A stretch of 64,000 nucleotides of DNA from an uncultured Bacteroidales bacterium (GTDB taxonomy: Bacteria > Bacteroidota > Bacteroidia > Bacteroidales > F082): contig CALCYT010000046.1 of assembly GCA_937906455.1 (NCBI GenBank), positions 1 to 64,000 of the forward strand. The letters are read 5' to 3'. A model generated the notes under the pieces. That model ran no database searches. It worked only from the letters and a program-made list of their open reading frames with translations, and was not told the origin of the DNA. How positions within the stretch are numbered: position 1 is the stretch's first letter; each line of letters opens with the position of its first letter. Shown here piece by piece: positions 24,486 to 39,561 of the stretch. The translations under genes were made by a program, and so were the position numbers.

Positions 24486-25727
24486 ATGGATTATTTTCGA
24501 CGCATAAAACCGTGTGTTGAGTCAGAGATTGGAAAACTTGATTATGTCATTTTGCACGCTCCCGGCAAGGAGATAGAGCACATGACACCGGAAAACGCCC
24601 ACAAATTCCTTTTCAGTGACATCTTAAATTATCGAGAAGCGTTGGAGAACTACAAAGACTTTGAAGGCAGTCTGAAGAAAGTCACCAATGTGTTGTATTT
24701 CAAGGATTTGCTAATAGATATCTTAAAAGACGCCGATGTCAAGGAGAACCTTGTTTTCAGCATTTGCGAGCAGGAGAACCTGCCTTATATGTCGGAGCTT
24801 TTGACGAGTTTCGATGCCGAGAAGTTAGCCACCGCTCTCATTGAAGGCTACGACAACAAGAGTCTGAAGGAACGTTATATCTTCCCGCCCATCCCGAATC
24901 TTTTCTTCATGAGGGACGCCTCGTTCACGATGTATAACAAAGTGATGGTCAGCAAGATGGCCACCGACGTCCGTGAGCGCGAGACCATGATATGGACTTC
25001 CATTTTCAACCATTCGAGCATTATCGATGTCGAGAGCGTCAACCCCATCCACCGTTACAGCATGAACGGGAGAGGCTCCGTCGAGGGCGGTGACGTCGAG
25101 ATTGCGCGTCACGACATCATTTTAAGCGGCTGCGGCTCACGCACGAGCAAAGAAGGCGTCAACGCGTTGCTTGAGCATCTGAGAAATCTCGGCGGCACCC
25201 GACATCTCATAACGCAACAGCTGCCGTTAGAGCCGGAGTCATTCATACATCTCGACATGGTGTTCACATTACTCGACAAAGACCGTTGCATGGCGTATAA
25301 GCCTGTGATAATGAACGACAATCTGAAGACCGTTCACTATGAGGTTGACGGTTACGAGCACACCAAGATTACTGAGGAGAACAATCTCATCGAGGCCTTG
25401 GACAAACTCGGCATGCCGCTTGAGCCGATATTCTGCGGTGGCGGTGACGAGTACTACGGTGCCCGTGAGCAGTGGCATAGCGGTGCCAACTTCTTCGCCT
25501 TCGCGCCGGGAAAGGTGTTGGGATATGCAAGAAACCACAACACCATAGAGGCGTTGAGTCAAAATGGTTTCGAGGTGCTCAAAGCCGCCGACGTGTCGTC
25601 AGGCAAAGTGAATGTCAACGACTACAGACGCTGTGTCGTCGCCTTTGAGGGCAACGAGCTGTCACGTGGCGGCGGCGGCGCAAGATGTATGACGATGCCG
25701 ATTCTCAGAGAGAAAGTTGACTGGTAG
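24486..25727 (+). CDS. arcA: Arginine deiminase
   Basis: This 413-residue enzyme converts arginine to citrulline and ammonia. The guanidino-group fold is clear: FMRDASF (141-147), EGGDVE (200-205), HLDMVF (255-260) and the catalytic cysteine C401 in GGGARCMTMP. The length fits the family. No ornithine carbamoyltransferase, carbamate kinase or arginine/ornithine antiporter lies nearby, so the ADI pathway is not clustered here. It meets the POT transporter gene tail to tail with no spacer between the stop codons. Confidence 0.92.
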   Translation: MDYFRRIKPCVESEIGKLDYVILHAPGKEIEHMTPENAHKFLFSDILNYREALENYKDFEGSLKKVTNVLYFKDLLIDILKDADVKENLVFSICEQENLPYMSELLTSFDAEKLATALIEGYDNKSLKERYIFPPIPNLFFMRDASFTMYNKVMVSKMATDVRERETMIWTSIFNHSSIIDVESVNPIHRYSMNGRGSVEGGDVEIARHDIILSGCGSRTSKEGVNALLEHLRNLGGTRHLITQQLPLEPESFIHLDMVFTLLDKDRCMAYKPVIMNDNLKTVHYEVDGYEHTKITEENNLIEALDKLGMPLEPIFCGGGDEYYGAREQWHSGANFFAFAPGKVLGYARNHNTIEALSQNGFEVLKAADVSSGKVNVNDYRRCVVAFEGNELSRGGGGARCMTMPILREKVDW

Positions 25728-27410
25728 TCAACACTCTGCTGTCGCATTTTCCAAACGTTTCATCATAGAGAACATAAACACTGCGGAGATGACGCAAAGG
25801 ACAATCAATACGCCCCAAATCATCACCAAGGAGAGACCTGTGTTCCATATCGAGCTGATTACTGACGTGAGGTAGTTGCCTATAGCGGTGGCGCCGAACC
25901 ACATGCCCATCATGAGGCCTTTGAGTTTTGGAGGAGCCACCTTCGACACGAATGATATACCCATCGGGCTGAGCAGCAGCTCGCCGAAAGTCAACACCAA
26001 ATATGTGGAAATCAGCCAGTTAGGAGACACGAGCACATCGCTGACCCCGCCCGTCTCCGACAATTCCTTAGGTGAAGGCAGTCCTATAGATGCCACCGCC
26101 ATGACGCAATAGCCGAGTGCCGCCACGAGCATCCCCAACGCTATTTTACGTGGTGCCGACGGCTCTTTGCCTCTCTTCGCCAGAGCGCTGAACAACGCCA
26201 TTGAGACAGGTGTCAGCGCGACCACAAAGAACGGGTTGAAATGTTGGAAAATCTGAGGAAGCAGACTCACCTCTTCGGGCACGTTAGCCGCCTTATACCA
26301 CACGCCTGCCACACATGCCGCCAGCAGCAATCCCGACAAGGTTTTACCTTTCTTGGTGTCACTCTGGAACAGTCCGAACAAGGCATACACCCCGACGGCA
26401 ATCATCGCCAATGTAAACACGTCGAAACCGATGCGTGTCCATCCTGTTGCCACCGAAGCGGTATAGTCGCGCGCGAAGTATGTCAGCGTCAGGCCGGCCT
26501 GCTGGAACGCCATCCAGAAGAAGATGACGACGGCAAACACAAGACACAACGCCACGACACGGTCTTTGGTCTGTTTCGGCGTCATCTCTATGGTCTTTTC
26601 CTCTGTCGCAGTCGTGGCTCCCTTACGCACGTCAACATGTTTGAATGATTTGCGGAAGCCGAAATAGATTGCTATTGAGAGAATCAACGAGATGCACGCC
26701 ACGCCGAAGCCATAGCTGTAAGCCACTGATAATGAGTCTATATAGTTATGACAGAATGCAGTCATGTCACCGCCGAAGCTACTCTGCGCCGATGCCAGCG
26801 TCTCAAGTTTCGACATCCCGTCGGCGGTTATGGTGTCATCAAGGAACTGATGCGCCAAAGAAGGGATATTGGCATCGTATGTGAATCCGCTCTTGCCGAG
26901 GAAGAGGTTGGTGACTGCCGTCGCCGTGGTCGGGGCGAACATCGAGCCGATGTTGATGGCCATATAGAAAAGGCTGAATCCTCCGTCACGTTTAGCGGCG
27001 TATTTGGCGTCATCATAAAGGTTGCCAACCATCACTTGCAGATTGCCTTTGAAAAGGCCTGTCCCCACCGCGACACAGAGCAGAGCTATTATCATCATGG
27101 TGAATGCCATGCCACCTGTAGCGTCTTTCTGGGTAAACAGCAGCAGATAACCCGCGAACATCACGAGGATGCCCGTGACCACCGTCTTTCCGAAGCCCCA
27201 GAACCTGTCGGCGATGAAGCCTCCGAGGATAGGCATGAAATATACCGCGGCGAGGAAGATGCCGTAGAATTGTCCGGCGGCCTGCGCAGTGAGACCGAAT
27301 TTCGCTTGCAGAAACAACACAAATATCGCAAGCATGGTGTAATAACCAAAACGCTCGCCGGTATTAGCCAAGGCGAGAGCGTACAAACCTTTTGGATGAC
27401 CTTTGAACAT
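25728..27410 (-). CDS. POT-family proton-dependent oligopeptide transporter
   Basis: This 560-residue polytopic protein has the POT/PTR signature NTGERFGYYTMLAIF (ERFGYY at 19-24), a GGFIADRFWG loop and about 12-14 membrane spans, with inserted segments typical of bacterial POTs. It is an inner-membrane symporter for di- and tripeptides. It starts 6 bp after the beta-galactosidase stop, so it is probably read from the same transcript. The link between a glycosidase and a peptide carrier is unusual and may reflect a shared nutrient signal only. Confidence 0.92.
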   Translation of the reverse strand: MFKGHPKGLYALALANTGERFGYYTMLAIFVLFLQAKFGLTAQAAGQFYGIFLAAVYFMPILGGFIADRFWGFGKTVVTGILVMFAGYLLLFTQKDATGGMAFTMMIIALLCVAVGTGLFKGNLQVMVGNLYDDAKYAAKRDGGFSLFYMAINIGSMFAPTTATAVTNLFLGKSGFTYDANIPSLAHQFLDDTITADGMSKLETLASAQSSFGGDMTAFCHNYIDSLSVAYSYGFGVACISLILSIAIYFGFRKSFKHVDVRKGATTATEEKTIEMTPKQTKDRVVALCLVFAVVIFFWMAFQQAGLTLTYFARDYTASVATGWTRIGFDVFTLAMIAVGVYALFGLFQSDTKKGKTLSGLLLAACVAGVWYKAANVPEEVSLLPQIFQHFNPFFVVALTPVSMALFSALAKRGKEPSAPRKIALGMLVAALGYCVMAVASIGLPSPKELSETGGVSDVLVSPNWLISTYLVLTFGELLLSPMGISFVSKVAPPKLKGLMMGMWFGATAIGNYLTSVISSIWNTGLSLVMIWGVLIVLCVISAVFMFSMMKRLENATAEC

Positions 27411-27416
27411 AATGAC

Positions 27417-31133
<3,717 letters not shown>

Positions 31134-31154
31134 TTAACGTTTAAAAATGATATT

Positions 31155-31163
31155 GCGAAATTA
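31155..31163 (-). promoter_or_regulatory. Weak -7-like box for the lacZ-POT operon
   Basis: TAATTTCGC, one mismatch from TAnnTTTGC, lies about 35 bp upstream of the lacZ start. No clear -33 element. Confidence 0.25.
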
Positions 31164-31219
31164 AACATTTTTTGAGAATGCTTTAACTTTTTTGTCAAAT
31201 TAATTTTTTCCGAAAACTG

Positions 31220-31250
31220 TTGATGTTTTAAAAAAAAATTTTATCTTTGC
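31220..31250 (+). promoter_or_regulatory. Promoter of the small lipoprotein-LigA operon
   Basis: TTG (31220-31222), 19 bp and TATCTTTGC (31242-31250) match the Bacteroidota consensus exactly in spacing. It excludes an upstream in-frame start and points to the ATG at 31268. Confidence 0.7.
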
Positions 31251-31267
31251 CTGTTAATCATTTTAGC

Positions 31268-31474
31268 ATGAAAAAACATTTAGGCATAATTTTGTTATTG
31301 GTAATTAGCGCAATATCATTCTGTTCCTGCGAAAGGAACTGCCATTGCAAGAATCTCGAGGACGGCACGGAAAGCATCATGTACGGAGTGTATTCAAAAA
31401 AAGAATGCCGTGAAACAGAAGAGTTTTACAATGATTTATACAACAAAGACATTTACGAATGCACATATAAATAA
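31268..31474 (+). CDS. Small Cys-rich lipoprotein
   Basis: The 68-residue product starts with MKKHLGIILLLVISAISFCSC, a lipoprotein signal with two nearby cysteines. The mature part is short and charged (CERNCHCKNLEDGTES) with five cysteines overall (CSCERNCHC, then single cysteines near the end). Family not recognised. It is first in a rightward operon with a polytopic membrane protein and ligA. Confidence 0.75.
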   Translation: MKKHLGIILLLVISAISFCSCERNCHCKNLEDGTESIMYGVYSKKECRETEEFYNDLYNKDIYECTYK

Positions 31475-31480
31475 TTGATT

Positions 31481-32524
31481 ATGAAAGAGAAACTGTTATT
31501 TGTCAGCGTAAGGCATCCACTGTTGCTGATATTGCTTCTTGCCTCGGTACTAAAGATTGCGGCAGCGATATTTACTGGTGGTTATATGTTTGACAATCAA
31601 TATTTTAACTATTACAAAATACCATTGTCATGGCTTGACAACGCTTGGTTGGTTTACACCATCAGATTGCTGTTTGGTGCTTTCTCGTTGTTAATCATCA
31701 CATTAGGATACTGCATCGTAAAGATTATAGCTGACAAGACAACCGCCTTGGAGGTCGCATTGCTGTTAGCGGTGCTGTGGAGCATGCCATACGTGAGTGT
31801 GCATCCGTTGCCTCAGGTGGTGTGCCTCCCCTTCCTGTTATACGGGACATTACTCATTCTCAAACAGAATAAGTTACTGAGTAACAATGATTTGGAAAAA
31901 TCTCACCGCACAAGTTTCATCATAGCCGGATTCTTTTTAGGACTCGGATTCGCGGTTTATTACCAGAGTCTGATATATTTCATAGGCATTCTCATCGCTC
32001 TATTATGTTTGAAAAACGGCAAAGGAGCTTTGATGACTGTAGCGGGTTATGTCATTGCTGTTTTGCTCACACAAACTGTCACAGACCTCATCATTTGGCA
32101 TCGTCCTTTCGTCAATATGATAGGCTTTTTCAGAAACAGCGGCGAGTATCTCTTCAACAACCTCCATTGGGATCTCGCATCCACTTCGTTGATTGTCACC
32201 GTGTTATATCTTGTGTTGCTTCCGTTAAGCGTGATGCTCTTTTACGGTTTCTTCAGAGTTTGGAAAAAATATATCCTTCTGTTCATGCCTACATTCATGG
32301 TGATGTTGTTCTATACGCTTTTCCCGAACCAACTATGGATTTACTCTTACACCATGATACCCACTTTCATCATCACCGGTTTTGTGGGTTGGAAAGAGTA
32401 TTACAAGCGTTCTGTTTTCTGGACTCAAAGACGTTGGTTATCAGTGACTTTATATGCCATTTTTGCGGTTTTCAACACAATGGTGTTTTTCATGTCATTT
32501 TCTCCAAATTTCTTTTCAAAATAA
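31481..32524 (+). CDS. Polytopic inner-membrane protein (DUF6427-like)
   Basis: This 347-residue protein has about ten hydrophobic segments from residue 10 to the end, with short loops (for example HPLLLILLLASVLKIAAAIF; LFMPTFMVMLFYTLFPNQLW). The layout resembles DUF6427-type Bacteroidota membrane proteins; that name is tentative and no activity is known to me. Its ATG lies 6 bp after the small lipoprotein and it ends 6 bp before ligA, so all three are in one operon. Confidence 0.78.
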   Translation: MKEKLLFVSVRHPLLLILLLASVLKIAAAIFTGGYMFDNQYFNYYKIPLSWLDNAWLVYTIRLLFGAFSLLIITLGYCIVKIIADKTTALEVALLLAVLWSMPYVSVHPLPQVVCLPFLLYGTLLILKQNKLLSNNDLEKSHRTSFIIAGFFLGLGFAVYYQSLIYFIGILIALLCLKNGKGALMTVAGYVIAVLLTQTVTDLIIWHRPFVNMIGFFRNSGEYLFNNLHWDLASTSLIVTVLYLVLLPLSVMLFYGFFRVWKKYILLFMPTFMVMLFYTLFPNQLWIYSYTMIPTFIITGFVGWKEYYKRSVFWTQRRWLSVTLYAIFAVFNTMVFFMSFSPNFFSK

Positions 32525-34603
<2,079 letters not shown>

Positions 34604-34621
34604 CAAATAAAAATAATTATT

Positions 34622-36121
34622 ATGTTAAGAAAGCTACGAGTTACATTGGCGGTTATCTTTTTCACGTTGATAACACTTCTGTTTTTAGATTTTTTCGGTG
34701 TCATACATGCTTGGTTCGGCTGGATTGCAAAGCTACAGTTTCTGCCAGCACTTTTAGCATCGAGCTTTGTGGTGGTCGCCGCCATTGTCATCATCACCTT
34801 GCTTTTCGGGCGAATTTACTGCTCTGTCCTCTGCCCTCTCGGTGTGTATCAGGACGGTGTCTCACGGCTCGCCGAGAAACGTCAAAAGAACCGTTACAAA
34901 TTCAAACAAAGCCGCAAATGGCTGAGATACGGCATCGCTTTAGTGTTCGTTATTCTCGTGGCTTTGGGGCTTAATTCAGTAGCGATACTTATTGCACCAT
35001 ATAGCATTTACGGACGTATTGCAAGCAATATCTTCTCCCCTATTTATCTATTGATTAACAATGTTTTAGCATATTTCGCCGAGCGATGGCACAGCTATGC
35101 CTTCTATCACGTTGATGTTTATATCAAGAGCCTGCCGATATTCATTATTGCCATTGCTTACTTCTTGATAATCACCATATTATCACTCGTCAAAGGACGT
35201 TGGTTTTGTAATAACATCTGTCCTGTCGGCACATTGTTGGGCATTTTCTCAAAATATTCCGTTATAAAGCCACATTTCGACACTGAGAAATGCAACAGCT
35301 GTGGTCTTTGCGAGAAAAACTGCCGTTGCTCCGCCATCGACTCGAAAAACCATGTCATCGATTACTCCAGATGCGTCACGTGTTTCGTTTGTGTTGACAA
35401 ATGTCATCGTGATGCCATGAGATACGGTTTAAACAAAGCCCACAACACCTCGGTAACGCCAGCAACCACTAATGATTCCGGCGATGAAGGCAAGACGTCG
35501 CGCAAGACGTTCATCGCCACCGTCGCCACCATAGCCACCGCCACAGCACTACAGGCACAAGAAAAAGTCGTTGACGGCGGTTTGGCGACCATAGAGAAAA
35601 AGAAAGCTCCGAGGCGTGAGACGCCGTTGAAACCCGCCGGTTCGGTGAGTCTCAGCAACTTCAGCACGCATTGCACCGGCTGTCAGCTGTGTGTACAGGC
35701 ATGTCCCAACGAAGTGTTACGCGCCTCGTCACGAATCGAGACGCTCATGCAGCCTGAGATGTCGTATGAACGAGGCTACTGCCGTCCGGAATGCACAAGA
35801 TGCTCTGAGGTGTGTCCTGCAGGTGCCATACGCAAAATAACACGAGAGGAGAAGACCGCCATACAGATAGGTCATGCCGTGTGGGTAGGACAAAACTGTG
35901 TGCCGCTGCGCGACGGCGTGAGCTGCGGCAACTGCGCGAAACACTGCCCATCGGGAGCCATCACCATGATGCCTTACGACCCCGACGACGCCACGTCACC
36001 GAAGATTCCGTCAGTCAACGAAGAACGTTGCATCGGATGCGGAGCCTGCGAACACGTATGCCCGGCACGACCGTTCTCAGCAATTTTTGTGGAGGGTAAT
36101 TTTATACATAAGGAGGTTTAA
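34622..36121 (+). CDS. Membrane polyferredoxin (NapH-like with ferredoxin tail)
   Basis: The 499-residue protein begins with NapH/CcoG-like membrane spans carrying CSVLCPLG and CNNICPVG motifs. A 4Fe-4S pair follows (CNSCGLCEKNC; CVTCFVCVDKC). A linker contains a Tat/Sec-like hydrophobic segment (SRKTFIATVATIATATALQA). The C-terminal multi-cluster ferredoxin domain has CTGCQLCVQAC, CTRCSEVC, CGNCAKHC and CIGCGACEHVC. It reads like a natural fusion of NapH and NapG types and should pass electrons across or along the inner membrane. The next gene, an iron-sulfur aldo/keto reductase, starts 1 bp after its stop. Confidence 0.88.
   Translation: MLRKLRVTLAVIFFTLITLLFLDFFGVIHAWFGWIAKLQFLPALLASSFVVVAAIVIITLLFGRIYCSVLCPLGVYQDGVSRLAEKRQKNRYKFKQSRKWLRYGIALVFVILVALGLNSVAILIAPYSIYGRIASNIFSPIYLLINNVLAYFAERWHSYAFYHVDVYIKSLPIFIIAIAYFLIITILSLVKGRWFCNNICPVGTLLGIFSKYSVIKPHFDTEKCNSCGLCEKNCRCSAIDSKNHVIDYSRCVTCFVCVDKCHRDAMRYGLNKAHNTSVTPATTNDSGDEGKTSRKTFIATVATIATATALQAQEKVVDGGLATIEKKKAPRRETPLKPAGSVSLSNFSTHCTGCQLCVQACPNEVLRASSRIETLMQPEMSYERGYCRPECTRCSEVCPAGAIRKITREEKTAIQIGHAVWVGQNCVPLRDGVSCGNCAKHCPSGAITMMPYDPDDATSPKIPSVNEERCIGCGACEHVCPARPFSAIFVEGNFIHKEV
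36110..36116 (+). promoter_or_regulatory. Strong ribosome binding site before the aldo/keto reductase
   Basis: AAGGAGG sits 6 nt before the ATG at 36123, inside the end of the polyferredoxin gene. Strong Shine-Dalgarno sites are rare in this phylum. It decides the start against an in-frame codon at 36087. Confidence 0.6.
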
Positions 36122-36122
36122 G

Positions 36123-37502
36123 ATGGGAAACAATATATCAAGAAAAGACTTTTTAAAGATTGTCGGCGCGACCGCAACAGTGTCGGCAGTCACATTATCT
36201 GGTTGTAAATCAGAGACTTTCGACAAAGAGACGACCTATTCGGCCGGCGATATCCCGAAGGACAAGATGACATATCGCATCAACCACAACACCAACGACA
36301 AGGTGTCGATTCTCGGCTACGGCATGATGCGACTGCCGATGAGAGACGATGAAATAGACCAGGAGATGGTGAACAAGCTCGTGGATTATGCCATGGAACA
36401 CGGGGTGAACTACTACGACACCTCGCCCGCTTATTGCCGAGGCAGGTCGGAGACAGCCACAGGCATAGCGTTGAGCCGTCATCCACGTAACAAATACTTC
36501 ATCGCCACCAAGATGTCGAACTTCTCGCCCACGACATGGAGCCGCGAGGCCTCTATGAAAATGTACCGTGACTCGTTTGAGAAGCTGCAAACCGACTATA
36601 TCGACTACTATCTTCTGCACTCCGTTGGCAATGGCAGCAAAGACCTCGACGGATGGGACACCTTCCAAAAACGTTACATCGACAACGGTATGATTGACTT
36701 CGTGCAGGACGAGCGTAAAGCAGGACGCATACGCAACCTCGGATTCTCATATCATGGCGACCAGCGTGTCATAGAGTGGCTCCTCGACAACCACGACAAA
36801 TATCACTGGGATTTCGTCCAGATTGAGATGAACTATGTGGATTGGGAGCATGCACACGACATCAACAGACGTAACGTCAACGCCGACTATCTCTACAAAC
36901 GTCTCAACGACTTGAAGATTCCGGCCGTCATCATGGAGCCCCTCCTTGGCGGAAGATTGTCGAAACTGCCTGACAATCTGGCGAATACCTTGAAGCAGCA
37001 TGCTCCACAGAGCAGCGTGGCGTCGTGGGCGTTCCGTTTCGTTGGAACCTATCCTAACGTACTCACCGTGTTGAGCGGCATGACGTATATGGAGCATCTG
37101 CAAGATAACCTCCGCACCTACTGTCCGTTGCAGCCCTGCACCGCCGACGAGCTCAACCTGCTGATGGACGTCGCCACAATGTATCTGAAATATCCGATAA
37201 TACCTTGCACAGCCTGCCAATATTGCATGCCATGCCCATACGGTATTGATATTCCGACAAACTTCGGTTTCTATAACAAATGTGTCAACGAGGGCAGCAT
37301 CGTTGAAGACCCTCAGTCAAAGGAGTTCAGGCGCGCGCGACGCAGGTTTTTGATTGAATACGACCGGCAGCTTGAGTCTGACAGACAAGTGGAGCATTGC
37401 ATCGGGTGCAGCCAATGCGTCTCACATTGCCCGCAGCATATCAACATCCCCGAGCAGCTGACGAGGATTCATGACATCGTTGAAAGCCTCAAAAGCATGT
37501 AG
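36123..37502 (+). CDS. Tat-exported aldo/keto reductase with C-terminal 4Fe-4S ferredoxin domain
   Basis: The 459-residue product starts with a twin-arginine-like lipoprotein signal (NISRKDFLKIVGATATVS then TLSGCKS; one Arg is Ser). It continues as an aldo/keto reductase barrel (YDTSPAYCRGRSET, IDYYLLHSVG, RNLGFSYHGD) and ends with ferredoxin-like CTACQYCMPCPYGIDIP and CIGCSQCVSHCPQHI. Such fusions are common in anaerobes; the substrate is unknown. Adjacent to the polyferredoxin, it probably receives or donates electrons through it in the periplasm. Confidence 0.88.
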   Translation: MGNNISRKDFLKIVGATATVSAVTLSGCKSETFDKETTYSAGDIPKDKMTYRINHNTNDKVSILGYGMMRLPMRDDEIDQEMVNKLVDYAMEHGVNYYDTSPAYCRGRSETATGIALSRHPRNKYFIATKMSNFSPTTWSREASMKMYRDSFEKLQTDYIDYYLLHSVGNGSKDLDGWDTFQKRYIDNGMIDFVQDERKAGRIRNLGFSYHGDQRVIEWLLDNHDKYHWDFVQIEMNYVDWEHAHDINRRNVNADYLYKRLNDLKIPAVIMEPLLGGRLSKLPDNLANTLKQHAPQSSVASWAFRFVGTYPNVLTVLSGMTYMEHLQDNLRTYCPLQPCTADELNLLMDVATMYLKYPIIPCTACQYCMPCPYGIDIPTNFGFYNKCVNEGSIVEDPQSKEFRRARRRFLIEYDRQLESDRQVEHCIGCSQCVSHCPQHINIPEQLTRIHDIVESLKSM

Positions 37503-37504
37503 AT

Positions 37505-37978
37505 TTATATAAAATCCACAGAGACAAGCTGTTCAAGACAATTTTTGTCAACATCGTCGAAGGCACAAAGTCTCTCGCTGTCAATGTCGAGAACCGCTAT
37601 CACGGTGCCGTTTCTAATCACTGGCACCACTATTTCGGATTTAGAGCGACTGCTACATGCTATATGTCCCGGGAAGTCGTCAACATTTTCAACGACAACG
37701 GTTTCCGCTTTTTGCCACGCTGTGCCGCAGACACCTCTACCCTTTTTGATGCGCGTGCAGGCCAACGGACCTTGGAAAGGACCGAGAACAAGCTCGTCGC
37801 CTGCCACACGGTAAAAACCGACCCACCAGAAGTCAAACGTCGCCTTGAGACATGCAGCTATATTCGCCATATTTGCAATCATATCTTGCTCATCGGCCAC
37901 CAACGCCTCGATTTGAGGAAGCAGGCAATCATAAAGTTCCTGTTTGGAATCACCTTTAATCACTAAGTTTTCCGACAT
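37505..37978 (-). CDS. Free methionine-(R)-sulfoxide reductase (GAF domain)
   Basis: The 157-residue single GAF-domain protein has the fRMsr pattern: WWVGFYRV, LGPFQGPLACTRI (C74), GRGVCGTAW (C84) and HIACSSRSKSEIVVPV (C108), the three active-site cysteines. It repairs free methionine sulfoxide with thioredoxin as reductant. It starts 1 bp after the menA stop and is the last gene of a long leftward operon; it meets the aldo/keto reductase gene tail to tail. Confidence 0.92.
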   Translation of the reverse strand: MSENLVIKGDSKQELYDCLLPQIEALVADEQDMIANMANIAACLKATFDFWWVGFYRVAGDELVLGPFQGPLACTRIKKGRGVCGTAWQKAETVVVENVDDFPGHIACSSRSKSEIVVPVIRNGTVIAVLDIDSERLCAFDDVDKNCLEQLVSVDFI

Positions 37979-37979
37979 A

Positions 37980-38846
37980 TTATACCAAATATAATGTTAT
38001 TGACAACGCAAAAATTATCGCTTCCATCGACGACATCCCAATAAGCTTGTTGAGTCGCACGCCTTGCGCTTTGTCAAATCTCACATCAACGAAAACGGAA
38101 TAAACAAGAAACGGCATCAGGAAAACGATGACTTTAAAATCATTAAAAATCAACAAAGACAAGCCTGTGGCGATTAGCGGATTCAGATAATAAACAATCT
38201 TCATGAAACCTTTGCCGAACACCGTGACGGTGGTCTTTTTACCATTTTTCAAATCTTGCTCCGCATCACGGTAATTATTGACAATCAATAAGTTGTTTGC
38301 CATTATACCCATTGCTATGCCAGCCGTTGTTATCTCATTGTTGACAAATCCGGTTTGTATGAAAAACGTCAAGACGACGGGTGCCACGCCATAGAACAGC
38401 ACCACGGCAACATCGCCCAAAGCATGTCGGGAGAGCGGGAATGGACCAGTGGAATATGCCAAGGCGCATAACAAAATCACGATTCCGAACGGCAGCAGAA
38501 TCAGGCCGCCCCAATATAACAAGGTGCAACCTAAAGCGAATGTCAATATCCCCCATAAAACAATTCCCTTCCGCATATTTTGAGGAGAAATCATGCCGGA
38601 AGCCACCATCCTTTGCGGACCAAGTCGTTCATTGTCAGCACCTTTCAAGCCATCGGCGTAATCGTTGACAAAATTTGACAATACCTGCGCCATCACCGCA
38701 AACGACAGGCAAATTATAGCAGGCAACCAATTGATTTCGTTGTATTTAGATGCTAATGCCACTGCCATGACGACCGGTGCCACCGAGACAAGCAATGTCT
38801 TAGGTCGGGACGCCTGAATCCAATATTTAAACTTCATTTTTCCCAT
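37980..38846 (-). CDS. menA: 1,4-dihydroxy-2-naphthoate polyprenyltransferase
   Basis: The 288-residue UbiA-type membrane prenyltransferase shows NFVNDYADGLKGADNERLGP near residues 60-80, one of the two Asp-rich motifs, and NNYRDAEQDLKNGKKT, the other, among about eight membrane spans. It attaches the isoprenoid tail in menaquinone synthesis. The ATG at 38846 lies 1 bp after the menG stop, so earlier in-frame starts are not needed. Together with MenG it provides the last two steps of the pathway. Confidence 0.92.
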   Translation of the reverse strand: MGKMKFKYWIQASRPKTLLVSVAPVVMAVALASKYNEINWLPAIICLSFAVMAQVLSNFVNDYADGLKGADNERLGPQRMVASGMISPQNMRKGIVLWGILTFALGCTLLYWGGLILLPFGIVILLCALAYSTGPFPLSRHALGDVAVVLFYGVAPVVLTFFIQTGFVNNEITTAGIAMGIMANNLLIVNNYRDAEQDLKNGKKTTVTVFGKGFMKIVYYLNPLIATGLSLLIFNDFKVIVFLMPFLVYSVFVDVRFDKAQGVRLNKLIGMSSMEAIIFALSITLYLV

Positions 38847-38847
38847 G

Positions 38848-39561
38848 TTATGCTTTTTTTGCATGATAAAGACGACACAACCCACAAGACAAGGCTTTAT
38901 GTGTAACTTCTTGACAACCAACGGCTTCAAGCATCTTTACAAATTCTTGAGGCAGCGGAAACCTCTCCACGCTTTGCTGAAGATAACGATAGGCGTCGCC
39001 GTTGCCTGAAACACGTTTTCCTATGAGCGGCAGTATATTCTTGAAATACAGATTGTAAACCCAGCGCATTATAACATTTTGAGGCTCAGACAGTTCCAAA
39101 ATCATTATGTCGCCGTTTGGCTTCACCACGCGCACCATCTCGCTCAAGCCTCTCAGTCTGTCGGCGAAATTTCTCACACCGAAGGCGACAAACACCGCAT
39201 TAAAGGTATTATCTTGAAAATCAATATCTTCAGCAAATGATTTAACAAACCTTATTTTTTCGTCAAGTGCCGATTTTTTCACTTTCTCCTGACCTATCTC
39301 AAGCATCTTGTCGGATATATCGATGCCTATAACCTCAGCGTTTGCTATTGTTTTAGCGATTTGAACTGTCGAATCCGCCGTGCCGCATGCCACGTCAAGA
39401 ATCTTGGGGTTGGTGTTATGCGCCAACGACTTTTTCAGACGTCTCACAGCCTTACGTCGCCACGACTTGTCAACATTCAGCGAAAGCAAGTGGTTCAGCT
39501 TGTCGTAAGTAGGAGCTATGTCATTGAACATCAATACTATATGGTTAGTATCAATAGCCAT
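38848..39561 (-). CDS. menG: Demethylmenaquinone methyltransferase
   Basis: The 237-residue UbiE/MenG methyltransferase has the SAM-binding motif ILDVACGTADSTVQIAK, then IGIDISDKMLEIGQEK, AVFVAFGVRNFADR and a MILELSEPQN stretch. It methylates demethylmenaquinone to menaquinone. The N-terminal FNDIAPTYDKLNHLLSLNVD is typical. Its first 11 bp overlap the end of rarA, and menA follows after 1 bp. Confidence 0.92.
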   Translation of the reverse strand: MAIDTNHIVLMFNDIAPTYDKLNHLLSLNVDKSWRRKAVRRLKKSLAHNTNPKILDVACGTADSTVQIAKTIANAEVIGIDISDKMLEIGQEKVKKSALDEKIRFVKSFAEDIDFQDNTFNAVFVAFGVRNFADRLRGLSEMVRVVKPNGDIMILELSEPQNVIMRWVYNLYFKNILPLIGKRVSGNGDAYRYLQQSVERFPLPQEFVKMLEAVGCQEVTHKALSCGLCRLYHAKKA

